DNA of 64,000 nucleotides from Ilyomonas sp965247435 (GTDB taxonomy: Bacteria > Bacteroidota > Bacteroidia > Chitinophagales > Chitinophagaceae): contig OZ252019.1 in NCBI GenBank assembly GCA_965247435.1, forward strand, positions 1,612,001 through 1,676,000. Direction: 5' to 3'. This document shows positions 50,143-58,771 of the stretch, in pieces (the stretch's first letter is position 1; each line of letters begins with the position of its first letter). A program made the position numbers and the translations under genes. The notes under the pieces are model-generated. The model did no database searches, was not told where the DNA came from, and saw only the letters and a list, made by a program, of their open reading frames with translations.

Positions 50143-50640
50143 CGTGCTAACCTATGAAAAACACCAATAATTTATTATACTCCAATTAAATAACAATGTA
50201 AATGTAAAGACCAGGAATGATGGAGAGAGCGGCAAAAAAAATTATAAGCCGCTTTTAAATATATTTATATATACGTTTAATCGCGACATACAGTTTACGG
50301 ATATTTTAAGGTAAGCAAGCGTAACGTTTCACTGTATCAATCAAAGGCTGCCTCCTGAGAGCCGTATAACCGGCCTGTTAATAATCAGCATCTTTCTTAT
50401 TGAATTTTCTTACCAGTGGTATAACACTTAAAACTTATACTCCTGATAATTTATTAATCATCCATTACGCAAATTTACAACCTATGATTACAGTCTTACT
50501 GATCGTTTGTGGTATTGTTGCAGCTACCGGCTGGTTTTCGAATAGTAACAAATGCAACCTAAATACCAAAAAGGGCGTAACGCCGAAAAAATTAGTGAGA
50601 ACACAGGTAATAAAACTAACGGTAAAAAGATGGTATGGCA
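50143..50640. other. Gap with a possible tiny open frame
   Basis: CTAACCTATG at 50147 opens an 11-codon frame (MKNTNNLLYSN) right after the hairpin, the size of a leader peptide, but nothing coding follows it. A + strand frame near 50485 (MITVLLIVCGIVAATGW...) has a membrane-helix start but overlaps the GNAT gene and is doubtful. I support no gene here. Confidence 0.35.
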
Positions 50641-51126
50641 TTATAAATCTATTATCATCCATATAGTACACCCGTAATGGCCCGAGTTGCCTAATGGAGC
50701 GGATAGTGTCCGGAAGCCTGCTTTTTGGTACAACCGGATAGCGTTGCTAAACAGCGGCAGGCTTTCTAAATAAACCTGCTTAAAATTTAATGCTTTCGCA
50801 TGCGCTATACACCGGTTCATTAATTGATAACCAAGCCCTTTGCCTCTTGCGGGCGGTGCTATATAAAATTTTACAAACTCGCAGCAGCCATCCGGTAATC
50901 CGTCAGTTGGATAAATCCCTGCGCAACCCGCAATGTTTTCGTCTATTGCAGCTACCCAGCATACAGATTTTTCCTGCCTGAACAAGCGGTACAAATCATC
51001 TGTGGTAGGGTCTTCATAAACCGTTCCGGCTGTACTTGCCTTATATTCTACAAAGGTATCGCGGATAATAGTGGCAAGAGGGCTGTTATCCTCAGGTTGT
51101 ATTGGTCTGATGGTACAGGCCGGCAT
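50641..51126 (-). CDS. GNAT-family N-acetyltransferase
   Basis: 161 residues. IRPIQPEDNSPLATIIRDTFVEY is the usual GNAT start; VCWVAAIDENIAGCAGIYP, CEFVKFYIAPPARGKGLGYQLMNRCIAHAKAL (acetyl-CoA loop ARGKGLG) and LFSNAIRLYQKAGFRTL complete the fold. Acceptor unknown. Transcribed alone; not closely related to the GNAT at 15929-16378. Confidence 0.87.
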   Translation of the reverse strand: MPACTIRPIQPEDNSPLATIIRDTFVEYKASTAGTVYEDPTTDDLYRLFRQEKSVCWVAAIDENIAGCAGIYPTDGLPDGCCEFVKFYIAPPARGKGLGYQLMNRCIAHAKALNFKQVYLESLPLFSNAIRLYQKAGFRTLSAPLGNSGHYGCTIWMIIDL

Positions 51127-51319
51127 AGCATCTTATTGTAAATTACCGTAAAAATACAATGCAACAGTTTTATATAGTATAAGTAAAATAATACTCCTTA
51201 CAATAACTTAAACATTGTAAACAGGTTGAAAGTATTTTTGAAAACTTGTGGATTGAAAAAATTATTGGTAATAGTTTTTCAGGTGCAATAAGCAATCTTA
51301 GAGATGAAAGAATGGATGA

Positions 51320-51568
51320 TTATGGATTTGTATTTTTTATAGGGGTTATATCCTCTTCAACACTCACAGGATTATTGAAAACGTTTTTAGATCTTGCACT
51401 GCTGCTGACAACCAAAATTAAATTTTCTATATCGTCGTCTGATATAGGTTTGTCAGGGTGCTGCATGTGATAATAAATTAATTCACGCGGTGTAAAGCCG
51501 GTCTTTTGTGGTGGTGTTGTCTGGCCGGCCAACTTTGATGGCTGCAGGTTAGCGGGTACATTTTCCAT
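51320..51568 (-). CDS. Small acidic hypothetical protein
   Basis: 82 residues, soluble. A Pro/Gln/Lys-rich start (NLQPSKLAGQTTPPQKTG) leads into FTPRELIYYHMQHPDKPISDDDIENLIL, which looks like a conserved helical segment, then a Ser-rich and acidic tail. Codon use agrees with its neighbours. I know no function for it. Confidence 0.55.
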   Translation of the reverse strand: MENVPANLQPSKLAGQTTPPQKTGFTPRELIYYHMQHPDKPISDDDIENLILVVSSSARSKNVFNNPVSVEEDITPIKNTNP

Positions 51569-51923
51569 GATGAGTACGTTTGTTGTAATAATACAGTAAA
51601 ATGGTTAGAAACCATTGTCTTAATTAAATGTTAACCTAAAGATGATATTGTGTTGGCGCAAACCAGCACAAATTTATTATTTCCGTCCAACTCCGCTTCA
51701 AATCACTCAGATTTTTGATTCTGCTCACAAGGCATAGCAAGTGGTAGTTGAGCAGATAGCTACACCTCCAAATCTTAGAGAAATAGCTTTGCTTAATTAA
51801 AAACAATTAAACAAAATACCAGGCAGTTCAGCGGCTTAAATAATTTTAAAGTGGTTCTCTTTCTATTATCGCGAGAAGCAAAGCGCGTGCTTCCGCTTTC
51901 GGAACTGCGTAGCTGCTTCTGCT
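51569..51923. other. Gap without a supported gene
   Basis: About 355 bp, AT-rich at the left, with short frames in both directions whose composition is not convincing. No repeat or hairpin stands out. Confidence 0.4.
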
Positions 51924-52229
51924 GTGGTGATGTTGATACATCGTGGCTCCGGATGGTTATTTTCAAAAAATAAAACAGTGACAACCTGGGTAAACGGGGA
52001 AAGCATATTGCTGTATGAAAATGGACAAATTATTACTCTTAATAGGAAGAAAGCCGGTATAAGTAAAGATGACTTCTGCAAAAGCGTGCGGCCGGAGACT
52101 AAGGAAGACACGCTTGAAAAAATTGATAGAGCCTTTGTAGAAAAGAAACGGCTGCGTCAGCTTTATAAAAAAAGAAGTATCGGGATAATTTCTTTTTGCA
52201 TAGTTATTGCCTTATCACAGTTTAAATAA
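51924..52229 (+). CDS. Hypothetical protein with C-terminal membrane helix
   Basis: 101 residues if ATG 51924 is used. A basic/polar body (WVNGESILLYENGQIITLNRKKAGISKDDFCKSVRPETKEDTLEKIDRAFVEKKRLR) is followed by one C-terminal hydrophobic helix (IGIISFCIVIALSQF), a tail-anchored layout. The lipoprotein gene starts 7 bp later, so the two may be co-transcribed. An opposite-strand frame overlaps the first half but looks non-coding. Moderate support only. Confidence 0.5.
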   Translation: MVMLIHRGSGWLFSKNKTVTTWVNGESILLYENGQIITLNRKKAGISKDDFCKSVRPETKEDTLEKIDRAFVEKKRLRQLYKKRSIGIISFCIVIALSQFK

Positions 52230-52236
52230 TCCTCTT

Positions 52237-52461
52237 ATGAAAAAATTCTTATTGTTTATAGTAATTGTAGCGGCCATTGCAGCCTGTGGCGGCGGAACAA
52301 ACAAAGATGCCGGGCCGGATACCGCCATGATTAATACAACGCCTACCAGCGGTAATGACGATGCCACCAACTCGCAAAAGATTCCAATGGACTCTGTGGA
52401 AATGAGCAGTGATTCTACAGGCAATATAAAACCCGGCGATACTACTAAAGGCAGAAAATAA
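52237..52461 (+). CDS. Small Ser/Thr-rich lipoprotein
   Basis: 74 residues from ATG 52237. Signal peptide MKKFLLFIVIVAAIAACGGG with lipobox A-A-C, then a low-complexity Ser/Thr/Asp-rich mature part (TTPTSGNDDATNSQ, DSTGNIKPGDTTKGRK). Such short lipoproteins are common in Bacteroidota and lack known function. Confidence 0.7.
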   Translation: MKKFLLFIVIVAAIAACGGGTNKDAGPDTAMINTTPTSGNDDATNSQKIPMDSVEMSSDSTGNIKPGDTTKGRK

Positions 52462-52559
52462 CAGCCGGTTAAAGGCAGATGTCCGCTACGCCAGTACTCC
52501 TGCAGTTTGCGTTTGCTGTGCTTTGTTATACCATAAAATTGCTTCATCTTTATGGTATT

Positions 52560-53252
52560 ATGGAGCCTATCATCATCACAATAGACGGTTATTCATCCTG
52601 CGGTAAAAGTACCATTGCGCGTCAGCTTGCAAAAACGCTTCACTATGTATTTATAGACAGCGGCGCTATGTATCGGGCAATAACGCTTTATTTTTTACGT
52701 AATCACATCAACGTCAATGATGCAAGACAAATAGCGCGGGCGTTAAATGACATCAGCCTCGAATTTTGCCGCAACGATAAAACCGGGGGCAACGATATTT
52801 ATCTGAATGATGAAAATGTGGAAGTGCTCATTCGGGAGATGCTGGTCAGTGATTCAGTAAGCAAAATTGCTGCTATTAAAGCAGTGCGTAGTTTTGCAGT
52901 GCTGCAACAACAAAAAATGGGTGTGAAAAAAGGGATTGTAATGGATGGCCGCGACATTGGTACAACAGTTTTCCCGAATGCAGAACTTAAAATCTTTATG
53001 ACGGCCGATCCGGCCGTTCGCATACAACGCAGATTTAAGGAACTGTTTGCCAAAAATCCGAATATAACTGTAGAAGAAGTGAAGGAAAACCTGGAGATGC
53101 GCGATTATATCGACAGCAACCGCGAAATAAGCCCGTTGCGCAAGGCAAAAGATGCCATTGTTTTAGATAATTCCAACCTTACCATTGAGCAGCAATTAAA
53201 GCTGGCGTTGTCCTGGGTAAAAGAAAGGCAATCACAATTAAGTTTGATTTGA
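52560..53252 (+). CDS. cmk: Cytidylate kinase
   Basis: 230 residues from ATG 52560 (frame open to 52479, but MEPIIITIDGYSSCGKST is the family start). Walker A GYSSCGKST (10-18), DSGAMYRAITLYFL, MDGRDIGTTVFPNAELKIFMTAD and DYIDSNREISPLRKAKDA, the CMP-binding and lid motifs, are complete. It phosphorylates CMP and dCMP with ATP in pyrimidine salvage and turnover. It ends 2 bp from the convergent HTH regulator gene, without a visible terminator. Confidence 0.93.
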   Translation: MEPIIITIDGYSSCGKSTIARQLAKTLHYVFIDSGAMYRAITLYFLRNHINVNDARQIARALNDISLEFCRNDKTGGNDIYLNDENVEVLIREMLVSDSVSKIAAIKAVRSFAVLQQQKMGVKKGIVMDGRDIGTTVFPNAELKIFMTADPAVRIQRRFKELFAKNPNITVEEVKENLEMRDYIDSNREISPLRKAKDAIVLDNSNLTIEQQLKLALSWVKERQSQLSLI

Positions 53253-53254
53253 TA

Positions 53255-54256
53255 TTATGAAAGCAGTTTCTTTCTTGTTATATTAATTTTATCCCGCATC
53301 TTATTAAAAAATACCATCCGGTCCCGTTCGTTGGCGCTGCTTATTTGTGTACTCTTGGCTGCTATTACCCCAAGTGTTTTTTTCATATAACTGTTGAACA
53401 TTTCATCGCGGGTGGTAATGAAATTTAAAATGCTGTGATTAATATAAGTAATGCTGTTTTTACCCATATCCACATGGATCATATTATCACCCCATATAAT
53501 GTCATTAATATACATAATAAAATCAGGTGAGGAAGAGTTCGGGGTGCTGCCAAACGTAAATTTTTTACCGGCTTCTGCCTGCATTTCAATATGATTTAAT
53601 AATGCATCTATCTTATTCAATACACTTGCAGCATCACTGTCTGATTTTATGTTGCCGGTTAATTTATAAAATTCAAGTTGCCTTAGTGTGCTTGTTATAT
53701 TCTCTTCATGCCATATTTCGGTACTGGGTATTCTGGAATAAGCGTTGGCAATTTTTTGTGCAGTAGCCAGTATTACACTATGATCATCTTCCATCGAAAA
53801 CTTAATGCCCCGCATCTGGTCGTAATGCATAATAGATTTCTTAAGAAAATAAGATTTAAAAACAGCCAGTTCGGGGATATAAAAATAATAGAGGAAAGGA
53901 ATTTCCTTGGCAAGTACATAAAATTGTTTTTGCGGAAACTTAACTATTTGCTCCAGATGCACTAAATCGTTCTCCAGCCATTTTTCATACGTAAAATCCG
54001 AATCGTTGGTGATACGCCCGTTAAAAATAAAGGAGTCACTTTCCAGGTGTAAAAACTTGTCCAGAGAAAGCTTGTAGTGGCGTGCTAATTTTCCAATTTC
54101 TTCAAGGCTTATCGGTTTTTCACCTCTTATCCGCCGGTAAGCGCTGTCATTACTAATGTTTAGCTGCTCGGCTATATCATCGGCAAGCGATACATGGGGT
54201 GGCAATAGATTTTTTATCTGCTGGAAAAACAAAATTTGAGTACTCATTTCATCCAT
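53255..54256 (-). CDS. HTH transcriptional regulator with large C-terminal domain
   Basis: 333 residues. Residues ~10-75 form a BetR/XRE-like helix-turn-helix (HVSLADDIAEQLNISNDSAYRRIRGEKPISLEEIGKLARHYKLSLDKFLH). The following ~250 residues are a mixed domain with many aromatic and charged residues (FYVLAKEIPFLYYFYIPELAVFKSYFLKKS) of a type common in Bacteroidota regulators; ligand unknown. Divergent from the outer-membrane gene at 54702. Its first ten codons and upstream region are duplicated at 58471-58730. Confidence 0.82.
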   Translation of the reverse strand: MDEMSTQILFFQQIKNLLPPHVSLADDIAEQLNISNDSAYRRIRGEKPISLEEIGKLARHYKLSLDKFLHLESDSFIFNGRITNDSDFTYEKWLENDLVHLEQIVKFPQKQFYVLAKEIPFLYYFYIPELAVFKSYFLKKSIMHYDQMRGIKFSMEDDHSVILATAQKIANAYSRIPSTEIWHEENITSTLRQLEFYKLTGNIKSDSDAASVLNKIDALLNHIEMQAEAGKKFTFGSTPNSSSPDFIMYINDIIWGDNMIHVDMGKNSITYINHSILNFITTRDEMFNSYMKKTLGVIAAKSTQISSANERDRMVFFNKMRDKINITRKKLLS

Positions 54257-54480
54257 AGAAAAAAGGTTTAGTAAAATATAAAAAAAAGGGAGTTTTCTTT
54301 TGCAAGAATCAATAATGGTGCGTAAATATATTTAATTTTTTAGTACAAATCCATATTGTACGATAGCGCCCCGCAACTTATACTGCACTTTTTCATTGAG
54401 TTATTAAAGTCTCCGTAATTATCAATTAGGGTTTGCTTTTTCAGCAAAGTAGGTTTGATGCATGATTAATAGTAATTACT
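54223..54480. repeat. Duplicated regulator-promoter segment, copy A
   Basis: Holds the first ~11 codons of the HTH regulator (- strand) and ~220 bp of its upstream region. The same order of sequence recurs at 58471-58730 with scattered substitutions and 1-3-bp gaps. Long shared runs include AAGGTTTAGTAAAATAT, GGGAGTTTTCTTTTGCA and ATCAATTAGGGTTTGC. The whole 54257-54701 gap contains no gene and should carry promoters for both divergent genes. Confidence 0.85.
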
Positions 54481-54701
54481 ATCACGGAGGTAGCCTGGTT
54501 TATCCCAATAAAAAATAGGGTACTGTTCTTATAATCAGTAATAGAATGCCAGGTAGGCTTCTATGAGCGATTGTTGAAACCTTTTTTACTGCTCCCGGTT
54601 AGAGTAAAGATGGAAGTGCTGAAACCACAAAGTAATTACTGGCAGATGGAAACCATAATCAAAATGAAGAAAAAATATTTTCAAATAAATAAAATGCTTT
54701 T

Positions 54702-55448
54702 ATGAAAAAGATATGTATAAACGTTATGGCTTTTATCGCCATGATAGTACCGTTTACTTCCTGTGTACATTATTATTATGCCCCCAGCTCCAACAACGTG
54801 CCTTTGTTTAAAGAGAAGAAGGAAGGCCGGATGCAGGCGCAATTCAGTTCAGGAAATGCATATTCAGGATTTGAAATACAAAGTGCTTATGCAGTAGCTA
54901 AACATGCTGCTGTGCAATTAAATATTTTTAGTGCAGGTAAAGATGATGGTGAGTATGGTTCCGGCCACGGAACGTATGCTGAAGTTGCCGGCGGCTACTT
55001 TAAACCTTTTTATAAAAAGAGATTTGTATTTGAAACTTATGCAGGGTTTGGCTCAGGCAGCGTAAAAAATATTTTTAAAAATACTTTCGATTACACATCA
55101 GCAGAGGCTAAGACATCTGTTAAGAAATTTTTTATTCAGCCTTCTGTTGGTTTTGCCAGCACTTATTTTGATATAGCCCTATCTTCCAAATTCAGCGGGG
55201 TAGCAACCGGTGTTAAATACTCAACACTTACCAAAGAGAACTTTGATTTTGATTATGAGCAGGTTTCTTCTTTAAAAGGTAAATCCTATTTCTATTGGGA
55301 GCCCGGAATTATGATTCGTGGCGGCTTTAAGCAAATAAAATTTTCAGCACAGGTTACCTATTCAGCGGGCAATAAAACGCAATTTCCTGTTGATGATACA
55401 AATATTTCCCTTGGTATAATGGTGCCATTTATAATAAAACAAAAATAA
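54702..55448 (+). CDS. Outer-membrane beta-barrel-type protein
   Basis: 248 residues with an export signal (MKKICINVMAFIAMIVPFTSC, possibly a lipobox with Cys 21). The mature part is made of alternating strands with Gly/aromatic turns (GRMQAQFSSGNAYSGFEIQSAYAVAKHAAVQLNIFSAG, YAEVAGGYFKPFYKKRFVFETYAGFGSG) and ends in NISLGIMVPFIIKQK. It looks like a small outer-membrane barrel of the kind found beside HTH regulators in this phylum. Function unknown. It lies 25 bp upstream of the first delta-60 gene, probably in one operon. Confidence 0.75.
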   Translation: MKKICINVMAFIAMIVPFTSCVHYYYAPSSNNVPLFKEKKEGRMQAQFSSGNAYSGFEIQSAYAVAKHAAVQLNIFSAGKDDGEYGSGHGTYAEVAGGYFKPFYKKRFVFETYAGFGSGSVKNIFKNTFDYTSAEAKTSVKKFFIQPSVGFASTYFDIALSSKFSGVATGVKYSTLTKENFDFDYEQVSSLKGKSYFYWEPGIMIRGGFKQIKFSAQVTYSAGNKTQFPVDDTNISLGIMVPFIIKQK

Positions 55449-55473
55449 ACGCTTATTAACTTAAATCAATTTT

Positions 55474-58278
55474 ATGAAACAGATTACTTACGCCTTAACA
55501 TGCCTGCTGTTGCTAATCAGCCTTGCAGGTATTGCACAGCCCGGCTCTTTAGACTTTACATTCTCCGGGGATGGAAAACTGACTACCGGCTTTCAGCTAC
55601 CCAGCGTTTCTATAGGAGATATTGGCTATGCAGTAGCTATACAAACCGATGGGAAAGTTGTAGTGGCAGGTTATAATGAAGTTGGCTTTACTGTAGTACG
55701 CTACAATGTAACCGGCACACTGGATAATACATTTAATCTTACAGGTAAGGTAACTACTGATATTGGAAGCGGCGCCGATATAGCTCACGCGGTAGCTATA
55801 CAGGGGGACGGAAAAATTGTAGTAGCAGGCTCTTCTTACAATGGTTCCAACGATGATTTTGCACTTGTACGCTATAATGCCAATGGTACACTGGATAATA
55901 CCTTTAGCGGGGATGGAAAACTGACTACCTCCATTGGAAGCCAATATGATGAAGCTTATGCCGTAGCCATTCAGGGGGACGGAAAGATTGTAGCAGCAGG
56001 CTCTTCTTACAATAGTACCAATCCTGATTTTGCTCTTGTACGTTACAATGCCAATGGTACACTGGATAATACTTTTAGCGGGGACGGAAAGCTGACTACC
56101 CCCATCGGAAGCCAATATGATGAAGCTCATGCGCTAGTTGTACAGGTAAATGGTAAGATTACAGTTGCCGGTTTTTCTAGCAATGGTTCTAACTATGATT
56201 TTGCACTTGTCCGCTATAATGCTGACGGTACACTGGATAATACATTTAATCTTACAGGTAAGGTAACTACTGCTATTGGAAGCGGCACGGATAGAGCTCA
56301 GGCAGAAGCTATACAGGGAGATGGAAAAATTGTAGCAGCAGGCTCTTCTTATAATGGTTCCAGTAATGATTTTGCACTTGTACGCTATAATACGGACGGC
56401 ACACTGGATAATACTTTTAGCGGGGATGGAAAACTGACTACCTCCATTGGAGTCCGTGATGATGTTGCTAATGCAGTAGCTATACAGGGGGATGGAAAGA
56501 TTGTAGCAGCAGGCTCTTCTATCCTTGGTACTTATGATGATTTTGCACTTGTCTGCTATAATGTAGACGGTACACTGGATAATACATTTAATCTTACAGG
56601 TAAGGTAACTACTGCTATTGGAGGCGGCACGGATAGAGCCCAGGCAGAAGCTATACAGGGTGACGGAAAGATTGTAGCAGCAGGTTATTTTGACAATGGT
56701 ACCAATGCTGATTTTGCTCTTGTCCGCTACAATGCGGACGGTACACTGGATAATGGGTTTGCTACTGACGGAAAAATGAGCAATGACATTGGAGGTACCG
56801 ATATTGCTGCAGGTGATCAAGGTCGTTTTGTAGCGGTCAGATCAAACGGCAAAATTGTGGTGGTAGGTGCCAGTTTTATGTTCAGCACATTTATTAAAAC
56901 AGATATTGCCATTGCCCAGTATAATGCAAACGGTGTTATTGATAATACCTTTGGTTTTGAGGGTATGGTGCTTGGTGAGTTTGAGGGCGGCGATTTCACT
57001 GCCAATGCTGCCGCTATACAGGGGGATGGAAAGATTGTTGTTGGCGGGTATTTTTACCATAGCGGCAAACAAGACTTTGCCTTGGTGCGCTACAATGTCA
57101 ATGGTTCGCTGGATAATACCTTTAGCGGAGATGGCTTTGTTACTACCACTGTTTCACTAAACGGGTCGGATGCGTGTAATGCTCTTATTATACAGCCGAA
57201 TGGTAAAATACTTGCAGGTGGCACCTCCTCTGGTTGTAGCACTTGCGCTACCGACTTTGCACTTGTACGCTACAATGCTGACGGTACACTGGATAATTTC
57301 TTTAGCCTGGATGGGAAATTAACTACCGATTTTTCAACCCACCAGGATGTTATAACTTCAATAGCCCTGCAACAAAATGGTAAAATAGTAGCTGCCGGCT
57401 ATACAGATAATGGCTCAAACAATGATTTTGCAGTAGCAAGATACAATGCCAATGGCGATCCTGACAATACTTTCAGCGGAGATGGCAAACAAACAACAGA
57501 CTTTAGCAGTTATAACGATTTTGGCAGGGGCGTAAAAATACAAGGGGATGGAAAGATAGTAATAGGCGGATATTCCGGAAAATCTTCGGTGAAGGATAAT
57601 GACTTTGCATTAGTTCGTTACAATACCGATGGCTCACTGGATAATACTTTTAATGGTACTGGCAAACAAGTAACCACTATAGACGGCACCTCTGCCGATT
57701 ACTGCAACGCTATTACGCTCGGTTCAGGCGGAACAATCATAGCGGGCGGCTATTACCTTAATACATTAAGCCAGAATGATTTTGCCCTGGTAAGATATAC
57801 AAGTAACGGCAGGCCGGATAGTAGCTTTGGCACTAACGGTAAGTTGGCTACCGATTTTGCAAATACGGACGACAAGGGAAGTGCTATAACTATAGGAGGA
57901 GATGGCAAGCTGGTAATGGCAGGCACTTCAAATAATGATTTTGCTGTTGCCCGCTACAACTTAGCTGCTGGTACTGCTGCTACCTTCACAAAGGCAGTCG
58001 AGGTTAATGAAGTCATTCAGTCCACTCCTGCAGTAGAAATATATCCAAATCCATTCTTTTCCAAAGCTGCCATCACCTATACATTAGAGAAAGATGGAGT
58101 AGTAACGATAGACTTGCTTGATATTGTTGGAAATAAAGTAAAAACAATAAAAAACGGAAGCGTGCCAAAAGGTACTCATCACATTGAACTGAACAGGGGA
58201 AACTTAGCAGCAGGTATGTACTTCTTACGGATTGTAAGAGATAGTGTAGTGATAACAAAGAAAATAATTATTGAGTAA
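55474..58278 (+). CDS. Delta-60 repeat surface protein with T9SS tail, copy 1
   Basis: 934 residues. Signal peptide MKQITYALTCLLLLISLAGIAQ, then about 14 delta-60 repeats of 55-60 residues, each with a core like DFALVRYNANGTLDNTFSGD followed by AVAIQGDGKIVVAGSS, which should form a beta-propeller or stacked beta structure. The last ~80 residues (VEIYPNPFFSKAAITYTLE...) are a type A T9SS sorting domain, so the protein is exported across the outer membrane and fixed to or released from the surface. Close paralogue of 60637-63450; probably an adhesin or structural surface protein. Confidence 0.9.
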   Translation: MKQITYALTCLLLLISLAGIAQPGSLDFTFSGDGKLTTGFQLPSVSIGDIGYAVAIQTDGKVVVAGYNEVGFTVVRYNVTGTLDNTFNLTGKVTTDIGSGADIAHAVAIQGDGKIVVAGSSYNGSNDDFALVRYNANGTLDNTFSGDGKLTTSIGSQYDEAYAVAIQGDGKIVAAGSSYNSTNPDFALVRYNANGTLDNTFSGDGKLTTPIGSQYDEAHALVVQVNGKITVAGFSSNGSNYDFALVRYNADGTLDNTFNLTGKVTTAIGSGTDRAQAEAIQGDGKIVAAGSSYNGSSNDFALVRYNTDGTLDNTFSGDGKLTTSIGVRDDVANAVAIQGDGKIVAAGSSILGTYDDFALVCYNVDGTLDNTFNLTGKVTTAIGGGTDRAQAEAIQGDGKIVAAGYFDNGTNADFALVRYNADGTLDNGFATDGKMSNDIGGTDIAAGDQGRFVAVRSNGKIVVVGASFMFSTFIKTDIAIAQYNANGVIDNTFGFEGMVLGEFEGGDFTANAAAIQGDGKIVVGGYFYHSGKQDFALVRYNVNGSLDNTFSGDGFVTTTVSLNGSDACNALIIQPNGKILAGGTSSGCSTCATDFALVRYNADGTLDNFFSLDGKLTTDFSTHQDVITSIALQQNGKIVAAGYTDNGSNNDFAVARYNANGDPDNTFSGDGKQTTDFSSYNDFGRGVKIQGDGKIVIGGYSGKSSVKDNDFALVRYNTDGSLDNTFNGTGKQVTTIDGTSADYCNAITLGSGGTIIAGGYYLNTLSQNDFALVRYTSNGRPDSSFGTNGKLATDFANTDDKGSAITIGGDGKLVMAGTSNNDFAVARYNLAAGTAATFTKAVEVNEVIQSTPAVEIYPNPFFSKAAITYTLEKDGVVTIDLLDIVGNKVKTIKNGSVPKGTHHIELNRGNLAAGMYFLRIVRDSVVITKKIIIE

Positions 58279-58373
58279 TAGTGCACGTTCTTAAAAGCAT
58301 TACCTGCGCCATTGTTATTGTTCATCCCTATAATTGAAAATAGTTATCCATTAAAACAGTAAGCAACACTTAT

Positions 58374-58505
58374 ATGAAACAGATTGCTTACTCCTTAACA
58401 TGTCTGCTGCTCTCTAGTAGTACAGCTATTGCACAGCCCTGCTCTTTAGATCACACCTTCTCCGGTAATGGGAAAACAAAATTTGAGTACTCATTCTATC
58501 CATAG
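58374..58505 (+). pseudogene. Truncated third delta-60 gene stump
   Basis: 43 codons from ATG 58374. The first ~32 match the start of both delta-60 proteins (MKQIAYSLTCLLLSSSTAIAQPCSLDHTFSGNGKT), then the frame runs into duplicated regulator sequence and stops at TAG 58503-58505. The join lies in GGGAAAACAAA, a sequence nearly shared by a delta-60 gene (ATGGAAAAACAACC) and the regulator (CTGGAAAAACAAAA), which points to recombination at short homology. Not a functional gene. Confidence 0.82.
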
Positions 58506-58730
58506 AAAAAGGTTTAGTAAAATATGATAAAAAGGGAGTTTTCTTTTGCAGGAATCAATTATGGTGCGTGAATATATTTAATTTTTAGTACAAATTCGTA
58601 TAGTACAACAACGTCCCGCATCTTATACCGCACTTTTCCATTGAGTTATTTGTGTCTCCGTATTTATCAATTAGGGTTTGCTTTTTCAGCATAGTAGGTT
58701 TGGTGTATCAATAATAGCTATTACCTGATA
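58471..58730. repeat. Duplicated regulator-promoter segment, copy B
   Basis: Copy of 54223-54480 in the same orientation. It keeps the regulator's start codon complement and first codons, now leading nowhere, and the upstream control region, and ends ~40 bp before the S74-domain gene at 58772. In effect it places the control region of the regulator/outer-membrane pair in front of that gene. Confidence 0.85.
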
Positions 58731-58771
58731 GAAAGAAATCAATTACTCACTCACACTAAAATTTAATCATT

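Noticed and set aside
52479..52559. Longer N-terminus for cytidylate kinase
   Set aside because: The extra 27 residues are hydrophobic and not part of the kinase fold; the family start is at ATG 52560.
56134..56820. 228-codon open frame antisense to the first delta-60 gene
   Set aside because: A shadow of the repetitive coding sequence; its own product is repetitive only because the sense strand is.
58471..58510. Second copy of the regulator start as a possible gene on the - strand
   Set aside because: Only about 11 codons match before the frame enters delta-60 sequence read backwards; no regulator domain follows.
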